Positions 59,177 to 64,000 of a DNA stretch of 64,000 nt are shown piece after piece; the first letter of the stretch is position 1; the number at the start of each line of letters is the position of its first letter. The notes beneath the pieces were generated by a model. The model worked only from the letters and a program-made list of their open reading frames with translations, was not told the DNA's origin and did no database searches. Source of the DNA: Amphritea opalescens (GTDB taxonomy: Bacteria > Pseudomonadota > Gammaproteobacteria > Pseudomonadales > Balneatricaceae); the NCBI RefSeq assembly GCF_003957515.1, contig NZ_RQXW01000010.1:62001-126000 (forward strand), in the 5' to 3' direction. The translations under genes were made by a program, and so were the position numbers.

Positions 59177-59263
59177 GCAGATGTGGTGGAATTGGTAGAC
59201 ACGCTAGCTTCAGGTGCTAGTGCTCGAAAGGGCGTGGGAGTTCGAGTCTCCCCATCTGCACCA
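59177..59263 (+). tRNA. tRNA-Leu (anticodon CAG), copy 2
   Basis: Identical to copy 1 except for the variable arm loop (TCGAAAG in place of TCTAACG). CAG anticodon at 59211-59213, CCA encoded. The 79-base spacer shows no other gene, so both are likely processed from one transcript. Confidence 0.97.
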
Positions 59264-59385
59264 ACTTATTTTCCTTCCCGGTTTATTGTTTGATTCATCT
59301 CTTCTTTTATATATTCCCTTTTTTCTTTTGATGCCCCGAAATATTATTTTCTTGTCTGTGCCGTTAATTTAACGTCTATATTGTG

Positions 59386-59411
59386 GTGCGGTTCGTTTCT
59401 CACTCTACAAG
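59386..59411 (+). repeat. GGTGCGGTTC element, copy A
   Basis: Starts GTGCGGTTCGTTTCTCACTC after a G at 59386. Shares its first 10 bases with copies B, C and D. Confidence 0.65.
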
Positions 59412-59467
59412 TTTTTTGCCGTTAATTGTTATGAGCTTGCTCCGACACAATAATTCTCTTGCAGCCA

Positions 59468-59531
59468 ATCGCCCCTAGAAGGGGCTCCCACAAAGGTAGG
59501 CACTTCGGTGGGAGCCGCTTCCAGCGGCGAT
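59468..59531. repeat. REPIN-like doublet of inverted REP elements
   Basis: A 24-base element (59468-59491, beginning ATCGCCCCTAGAAGGGGC) and an inverted copy (59508-59531, GTGGGAGCCGCTTCCAGCGG then CGAT) share outer GTGGGAGC / GCTCCCAC and CGAT ends and each has an internal stem. They are 16 bases apart. This is the layout of REP doublets (REPINs/BIMEs) mobilised by RAYT transposases. Confidence 0.8.
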
Positions 59532-59573
59532 GAGGTTATGGCGATCTGCCTTCGGAATTTGTCACCATCGATG

Positions 59574-59667
59574 GTGCGGTTCATTCCTCACCTCACCCTA
59601 CGAGAGATGGGCTGTTCCCGACACAATGATTATTTTGTAGGGTGGCGGTGAGCTTGCGAACCGCACC
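59574..59667. repeat. GGTGCGGTTC elements B and C, inverted pair
   Basis: Copy B starts GGTGCGGTTCATTCCTCACC at 59574 and runs to CACCCTACGAG. Copy C is its inverse (GTAGGGTGGCGGTGAG from 59638, ending GAACCGCACC at 59667). The pair shares outer GGTGCGGTTC and inner CACCCTAC boxes, like a compact hairpin-forming mobile repeat. Confidence 0.65.
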
Positions 59668-59755
59668 GATAACTGCGGACGCAAGAGAACCGTGGCACTT
59701 GCACGATTTCTGTTCTTCGGTTTCTGGCGTGGTTTGAGGAGTAGATTGCGTCGGT

Positions 59756-59780
59756 GGTGCGGTTCGTTCCTCACCCTTCC
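59756..59780 (+). repeat. GGTGCGGTTC element, copy D
   Basis: GGTGCGGTTCGTTCCTCACC at 59756-59775, nearly identical to copies A and B in the first 20 bases. Confidence 0.65.
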
Positions 59781-59795
59781 GCTTTTTGCAGGCAT

Positions 59796-59819
59796 AAAAA
59801 AAGGCCACATAAAGTGGCC
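59796..59819 (-). terminator. Rho-independent terminator of the small gene
   Basis: GGCCAC (59803-59808) and GTGGCC (59814-59819) with an ATAAA loop. On the minus strand a T7 run (59796-59802) follows the stem. It lies 22 bases after the small gene's stop. Confidence 0.92.
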
Positions 59820-59841
59820 CCAAAGGAGTCTCGTTTTAGAC

Positions 59842-60039
59842 CTAGACGGTCCCGAATGAACGAGTGCTGTTAAAACTCTTTTGCTGACGCTTTGCTTTGA
59901 GGCTTTTGAACCAAGTAGCGAAAGTGTCGAAACGCTCTGCAACATACTCGTTGCGAGCTGCACGGCCCTGCGCGATGTAGTATGCAGTGTCGACATCACC
60001 TAAACTGTCAACTTTAAAGCCGTGGTCATTAGTTTTCAT
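59842..60039 (-). CDS. Small hypothetical protein, RSP_7527-like
   Basis: 65 residues from ATG 60039 (MKTNDHGFKVDSLG); an ATG seven codons upstream is also possible. The core YYIAQGRAARNEYVAERF, a short amphipathic helix with an arginine pair followed by a Lys-rich tail, resembles the small RSP_7527/DUF-type proteins often found near LysR genes. It has its own strong terminator, which supports a real, expressed gene. Divergent from the GcvA-like regulator. Function unknown. Confidence 0.7.
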   Translation of the reverse strand: MKTNDHGFKVDSLGDVDTAYYIAQGRAARNEYVAERFDTFATWFKSLKAKRQQKSFNSTRSFGTV

Positions 60040-60254
60040 AGTATCACCAATAAAATTCATTTAGTTGTCACCGTGGTGACTCGATGTCTCTGCGATACAA
60101 AAGATTGAACTGGCAGTAATCTTAAGCCATATTCAATGTACGCCTTGTATTGCGCTTGGATCATCGTTGCATTGGTGGTTATACTAAGGTCGCAGTGCTT
60201 AAAGAACAAACGACCGTTTTTCAGCTTAAGTGTGAATTAATTTCACCTATTGAG

Positions 60255-61163
60255 GTGCCTATCAGACGCTTGCCCCCATTGAATGCTTTGCGTAGTTTTG
60301 AATCTGCCGCGCGCTTGGGTAGTTTTAATAAGGCTGCAGATGAGCTATTTGTCACCCCTTCGGCGGTGAGTCACCAGATTAAATCCCTCGAAGCCTTTCT
60401 GGGGTTAAAGCTCTTTCAGCGAGAGAAGCGACAGGTGCAGATCACCGTTGCTGGCGAGAAATATCTCGTGGCGGTCTCTCATGCATTGGATGAGTTGGAT
60501 GCGGCGACCCGCCGTTTGATCTCTGCCCCGAATACCAGCTCGTTAACCTTTGAAGCCCCTCCCGCCTTTTTAAGTCGCTGGTTGATGCCGCGGATTAAGG
60601 ACTTTCAGGCGCTGTATCCCGATGTGGAGCTGCGGCTAAGCACCGGCGCGGTTAACCGGATCGATTTTGATCATACCGATCTGGATATGGCGGTTTATTT
60701 TGGTGATCCACCGGATGACGATGATATTGAAGTCCATCTGGTACACCGTTCGGTGGTGGTGCCGGTTTGTAGCCCTCGGAAGATGGAGGAGCATCAGATT
60801 GAAACCCTCGCTGATCTGAAAAAACAAACCTTGATTCATGTGACCAGTCGCCGTAATGAGTGGCAGAGGCTGTTGCTGAAGGCTGGTATTTCGATGACGG
60901 GTGAAGAGAAGGGGTTATCGTTCTCGAGCACTCAGTTGGCGCTAGGGGCCGCCTTAGAGGGGCTAGGAGTCGCCTTATCGGATAAAGCATTGATTACCCG
61001 AGAATTACAGTATGGGCAGTTGGTGGTACCGGTGGATATTGAGTTACTAACCGGTAGAGCGTTCTATCTGGTGTATCCGAAAGATCGTCAACTGACTTAC
61101 GGTATGCGGATGTTTCGTGAATGGCTGTTGGAAGTGATGGAACTCACGGAAGATGCCTTTTAA
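60255..61163 (+). CDS. LysR-family regulator, GcvA type
   Basis: 302 residues from GTG 60255, which yields the canonical GcvA-type N-terminus (RRLPPLNALRSFESAARLGSF); the open frame continues 35 codons upstream from a TTG without support. The winged helix has NKAADELFVTPSAVSHQIKSLEAFLGLKLFQR. The effector domain follows (LTFEAPPAFLSRWLMPRIKDFQALYP). GcvA controls glycine cleavage in E. coli; this paralogue's target is unknown but may be the divergent small gene. Confidence 0.88.
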   Translation: MPIRRLPPLNALRSFESAARLGSFNKAADELFVTPSAVSHQIKSLEAFLGLKLFQREKRQVQITVAGEKYLVAVSHALDELDAATRRLISAPNTSSLTFEAPPAFLSRWLMPRIKDFQALYPDVELRLSTGAVNRIDFDHTDLDMAVYFGDPPDDDDIEVHLVHRSVVVPVCSPRKMEEHQIETLADLKKQTLIHVTSRRNEWQRLLLKAGISMTGEEKGLSFSSTQLALGAALEGLGVALSDKALITRELQYGQLVVPVDIELLTGRAFYLVYPKDRQLTYGMRMFREWLLEVMELTEDAF

Positions 61164-61197
61164 ATAAGCGCCCGGCATTGAGTCACCGGGTGCTTAT
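61164..61197. terminator. Hairpin between convergent LysR and porin genes
   Basis: ATAAGCGCCCGG (61164-61175) pairs with CCGGGTGCTTAT (61186-61197) with one G/T pair and a 10-base loop. T-runs are weak on both strands; a bidirectional terminator is likely. Confidence 0.6.
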
Positions 61198-61229
61198 CTG
61201 CTTCGACTTACCTAAGCCGGTAGAACGGT

Positions 61230-62318
61230 TTAGAAACTAGTGGATAACACCAGATTCAGAGTGTCGGTGTCATCGTTGGCATAATCTTCTTCGCGAACGT
61301 ATTCCACAATCAGTTCAGCATTTTCATGCAACTCGCGGGAGGCGCCGAGGGTTAGGCGGGATTGAGCAAAGAGGTTATCGCCCGCATCGGTGATGAGATC
61401 GGCATCATCGGATTCACTGTAGCCTAGAGACAGGTTGCCTGGCGCACCGAATATGTTAGTAGCGTAATCTGCGCTGAGATGCCAGACGGTAATCTCAGGT
61501 CGGCCCGCCAGCTCTTTAAAGCTTTCTGTCTGTAGGTATTCCGCTGAGAGTGCCAGCGCATCTAGTTCATAACTCAGGTTTATCCGTGAAGCGCCTACCT
61601 TGTCATCGTCAGTCAGACTATCTGCATCGAGTGGGTCGGTATTACGGATATTGTTGAGGTAGCCGGCACCGATGGCAAAGCCGTTGTCGAAGGCTAACGC
61701 GACATTCAAACCGAGATTGTTGATATTGCTTTCATCACTCTGGCCCTTAAAGGCGTAACCGCCAGCACTAAAGATACCTTGATTGAAGCCCACGTACAGT
61801 AGGTCGTCGGTGTTATCGGTCAGATCATAGGTTAGGGGATCTGTCCAAGCATTACCGTTGACCACGGCGAATGGGACAGCGGTACGACCTGCCACAAGTG
61901 ACCAAGGGGTGTCGTCAGAACTGATGGTGACGATGGCTTCATCGACAAAGAAATCCTGATCTTCGCCATCGTCTTCATACTTCAACGTGGTTGAGAGTGC
62001 CATGTATTGATTCAATGCGGCGTCTATTGTCAGTTCAACACTGTCGACGTCGAGGTCGCTTTCACTGCTGCCATCAGGTAATTCAGAACCGGTGGCCAGA
62101 AACTCGGCGCTACCGCTGATAGTGATTGGGTTATCACTGTCGACTGAAGCGCTTTTTTGGTGCTCGGCTTGCACCGCCATAGTATCACTCAGTTGCGATT
62201 CCAGTTGAGCGATGCGCTGCTTCAGCAGGCTAAGTTCGGTTTGCATGTCGTTCGCCTGTGCGATTGGGGCGACGCTAAGTGCAGCAGCGATCATTGAGGC
62301 GAGTAGTGTTTTGTTCAT
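61230..62318 (-). CDS. LbtU-like outer membrane porin
   Basis: 362 residues. A signal peptide (about 1-22, ending AQA) is followed by a short coiled coil (MQTELSLLKQRIAQLESQL, about 25-43), then acidic, alternating beta-strand sequence ending in a terminal Phe (LVLSTSF), the hallmark of outer-membrane barrels. The layout matches LbtU-family siderophore porins of Legionella and relatives, though the substrate is inferred. It lies upstream of no other transport gene on its strand but next to the DUF1513-imelysin pair. Confidence 0.8.
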   Translation of the reverse strand: MNKTLLASMIAAALSVAPIAQANDMQTELSLLKQRIAQLESQLSDTMAVQAEHQKSASVDSDNPITISGSAEFLATGSELPDGSSESDLDVDSVELTIDAALNQYMALSTTLKYEDDGEDQDFFVDEAIVTISSDDTPWSLVAGRTAVPFAVVNGNAWTDPLTYDLTDNTDDLLYVGFNQGIFSAGGYAFKGQSDESNINNLGLNVALAFDNGFAIGAGYLNNIRNTDPLDADSLTDDDKVGASRINLSYELDALALSAEYLQTESFKELAGRPEITVWHLSADYATNIFGAPGNLSLGYSESDDADLITDAGDNLFAQSRLTLGASRELHENAELIVEYVREEDYANDDTDTLNLVLSTSF

Positions 62319-62404
62319 GGTGTTTCCTTGAGTCAGAACGTTAAATTTAAGCCGAGCAGATCCACAGAAGGTTAATTCTGGGCTGTGTATCGGTGTTGGT
62401 ATGG

Positions 62405-62423
62405 GTCTGGCTTAGCGCCAGAC
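62405..62423 (-). terminator. Short hairpin after the DUF1513 gene
   Basis: GTCTGGC (62405-62411) and GCCAGAC (62417-62423) form a perfect 7-bp stem with a 5-base loop, 12 bases after the stop. There is no T-run. Confidence 0.4.
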
Positions 62424-62434
62424 GACAGGGGAAA

Positions 62435-63562
62435 TTAGCTTGGTATGCTGGTCATATGGTTATCCCACGCGGTTTTTACCGTCTGTTGTAGACGGCGAGT
62501 GTGGCCGGTGTCTAGGTTGTGTTGCAGACAGCGTCCGGTGCCAGCGCTGATGATAAATTCGCCGTTATGGGTGGTGGCCGTTAAGCCGCAGCCATCTCGA
62601 CTCTTGATCGAAGAGATAAATGTTTGCTGCTCTAAATCCCAGAATGAAATCAGATCGCCCCGGGGTGCCGAGACCGCGGCATAACGGCCGCTATGATCAC
62701 ATCGGACACTACCGCAGTAGCCTTTCATCGCTATATTGATCGCTTCCGGTGCTTGCAACAGGGTAATGGGCTGGTGCGGCTGATGAATCGCCACTAATGG
62801 CGGGTTATCGCCGATATTGCCTTGATATTGCAGAGCGATCGCGGTGATTCCCTCGGCGTTGGTATCGATATGGCGGATACTCAGCTGATGTTGTTCCTTC
62901 GGTAACATCCGCTCCTCTAGTAGTTCGCCGGAGTGGAGATCGAGACGAACCAGCGAGGGCTGCATGCTGTCGAGGTTGAGTTTTTCTCGGCCATGATCTG
63001 GGTGGGTGAGTATGCCGCCGTTGGCGACCACTAAGACATCACTATCGGGTTGCTGAGTCAGCTCATGGGGGCCGATTCCGTGGCTGGGATAATCGGCGAT
63101 GATGGCATAGTCATCCGCCAAAGAGCGAACGACGACTCTCCCCTGCCCCGTGCTGAGTTCATTTTCCGTGGTGACCAGCCAGCGGCCATCCTCTGTAAAG
63201 ATGCTGTGGCCAAAGAAGTGTCGTCCCTCTTCGGCGAGAATACGTTTCACCAACCGTTGTTCCCGGTAATCGATGATATCGATAAAGCGCCCTGGACGCC
63301 GCGCGGTGCAAGCCAGTAACGGCACTGAAGGGTGCGCTTCGGTATGGTGGGCTCGCCCCTGCAGAGGGTGATCTAGGAGGATCTCTCCCTGCTCGCCGAT
63401 CAGATAGAGGTGGTAGTTGCCATCACGGTCTTGCGCGGCCGATGCAAACAGGGGTTTCGCGGTTGTTTTGTTAGCGCCGGCGAAGACCGGCCCTGACAAT
63501 AACGAAGGCAATAACACTGCACTGCCAAGTAGCTGGCAGAAACGGCGGCGATTAGTCTCCAT
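62435..63562 (-). CDS. DUF1513 protein with Tat-type signal
   Basis: 375 residues from ATG 63562; a GTG one codon earlier is possible. The N-terminus NRRRFCQLLGSAVLLPSLLSG is a twin-arginine-type signal, so export in folded form is likely. The rest is a beta-propeller-like DUF1513 domain with repeated blades (HHTEAHPSVPLLACTARRPG, HFFGHSIFTEDGRWLVTTEN, SHGIGPHEL). This family accompanies imelysin-type peptidase genes in iron-uptake loci. It overlaps the imelysin gene by 11 bases. Confidence 0.88.
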   Translation of the reverse strand: METNRRRFCQLLGSAVLLPSLLSGPVFAGANKTTAKPLFASAAQDRDGNYHLYLIGEQGEILLDHPLQGRAHHTEAHPSVPLLACTARRPGRFIDIIDYREQRLVKRILAEEGRHFFGHSIFTEDGRWLVTTENELSTGQGRVVVRSLADDYAIIADYPSHGIGPHELTQQPDSDVLVVANGGILTHPDHGREKLNLDSMQPSLVRLDLHSGELLEERMLPKEQHQLSIRHIDTNAEGITAIALQYQGNIGDNPPLVAIHQPHQPITLLQAPEAINIAMKGYCGSVRCDHSGRYAAVSAPRGDLISFWDLEQQTFISSIKSRDGCGLTATTHNGEFIISAGTGRCLQHNLDTGHTRRLQQTVKTAWDNHMTSIPS

Positions 63563-64000
63563 CACGGCTGTTAAACCCTAATTGGATATCGAGCGTTTGC
63601 ATGGCGGCATTCAGTGCTAAATCTAGCTGTTTCAGTGAGGCGCTGACCTGCTGCAGTTGAGTCACCGTTTGCGGTTGGTAAAGAGTGGTCGTTAATGGAC
63701 CTTTGATAGTTTTCAACTGGGTAATAATATCGCTGAAGAGTCCGCTGATCTGATCGGCCTGTGCCGCTGCACCCTGCTGACGTAAAAGGTTGGCGACATT
63801 ATCTGGGTGACCTTCATAGAGGTCTTGTAGGCTTGCGATATTGAGCTGGATATTGCGTATCGAACGCTCACTGCGCCAAGATTCACTGCGACGAGGTCGG
63901 ACTTTTTCGCCGTTACCCAGCGGGCGGAGAATTTTCTGATCGCGAATCGCCTCAACGGGCTCGACCAGTGATTTCAGCATATCAACGGCGACTTCTTGAT
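63552..64000 (-). CDS. Imelysin-family (peptidase M75-like) protein, C-terminal part
   Basis: The open frame continues past the right window edge (codons QEVAVD precede the first ATG at 63980), so this is the C-terminal 149 residues of a longer gene. Pieces such as VEAIRDQKILRPLGNGEKVRPRRSESWRSERSIRNIQ and the helical tail match the imelysin/insulin-cleaving membrane protease-like family, periplasmic proteins linked to iron uptake. The following DUF1513 gene supports this. No catalytic residues can be judged from the fragment. Confidence 0.75.
   Translation of the reverse strand, partial: QEVAVDMLKSLVEPVEAIRDQKILRPLGNGEKVRPRRSESWRSERSIRNIQLNIASLQDLYEGHPDNVANLLRQQGAAAQADQISGLFSDIITQLKTIKGPLTTTLYQPQTVTQLQQVSASLKQLDLALNAAMQTLDIQLGFNSRDGD

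Larger units (their letters stand above)
59264..59790. other. Repeat-rich gene-free stretch
   Basis: No gene. It holds a REPIN-like doublet (59468-59531) and four copies of a GGTGCGGTTC-type element (about 59386, 59574, 59667 inverted, 59757). Any tRNA terminator is not obvious. Confidence 0.6.

Overview
The window comes from the replication-origin region of a gammaproteobacterial chromosome, most likely a marine member of the Oceanospirillales or a close relative. The main evidence is the block mnmE-yidC-rnpA-rpmH // dnaA-dnaN-recF-gyrB, followed by gmhB-glyS-glyQ-lipid A acyltransferase-trkH-trkA-rsmB-fmt-def / LysM-dprA-tsaC-hemF-aroE. This order resembles the origin region of Pseudomonas. 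The composition is moderate in GC, and a carnitine/betaine utilisation cluster fits a marine osmolyte user. The species cannot be named from the sequence alone.

Region 1 (1-8.5 kb): the start of trxC, then a gamma-butyrobetaine/L-carnitine catabolic module. It holds a betainyl-CoA thioesterase (cdhB), an AraC/GATase1 regulator, cdhC, cdhA, a BCCT betaine-type transporter, a second AraC/GATase1 regulator and a gamma-butyrobetaine dioxygenase. Together they would import trimethylammonium compounds and convert gamma-butyrobetaine to carnitine, 3-dehydrocarnitine, betainyl-CoA and finally glycine betaine.

Region 2 (8.9-19.6 kb): the origin core. mnmE, yidC, rnpA and rpmH read leftwards; dnaA, dnaN, recF and gyrB read rightwards. 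The AT-rich rpmH-dnaA gap carries a consensus DnaA box and is the best oriC candidate. yidD is missing from its usual place between rnpA and yidC.

Region 3 (19.6-31 kb): an accessory block between gyrB and gmhB. It contains an LLM flavin oxidoreductase and an MFS exporter with a divergent LysR regulator, a second LysR/EamA pair, an unknown membrane protein coupled to a metallo-beta-lactamase-fold hydrolase, a DUF3095 protein that looks like a class III nucleotidyl cyclase, a ZntB/CorA transporter and a glycerophosphodiesterase. A 686-base gene-free stretch includes an orphan terminator.

Region 4 (31-47.3 kb): conserved housekeeping genes for heptose synthesis, glycyl-tRNA synthetase, lipid A acylation, potassium uptake, formyl-Met handling, DNA uptake, purine, tRNA t6A, haem and shikimate synthesis. 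Two parS-like centromere sites flank gmhB-glyS-glyQ; one of them contains the GTG start codon of the acyltransferase gene.

Region 5 (47.4-64 kb): a Lon-like protease, a 41-base near-perfect palindrome, an unknown membrane protein, a gamma-carbonic anhydrase, prlC-yheV-tag, a Zur-regulated zinc uptake locus (zur-znuC-znuB plus a MATE exporter, divergent from znuA), tandem tRNA-Leu(CAG) genes, a repeat-rich intergenic stretch with a REPIN-like doublet, a small conserved-looking protein opposite a GcvA-type regulator, an LbtU-like porin, and a DUF1513/imelysin pair cut by the window end.
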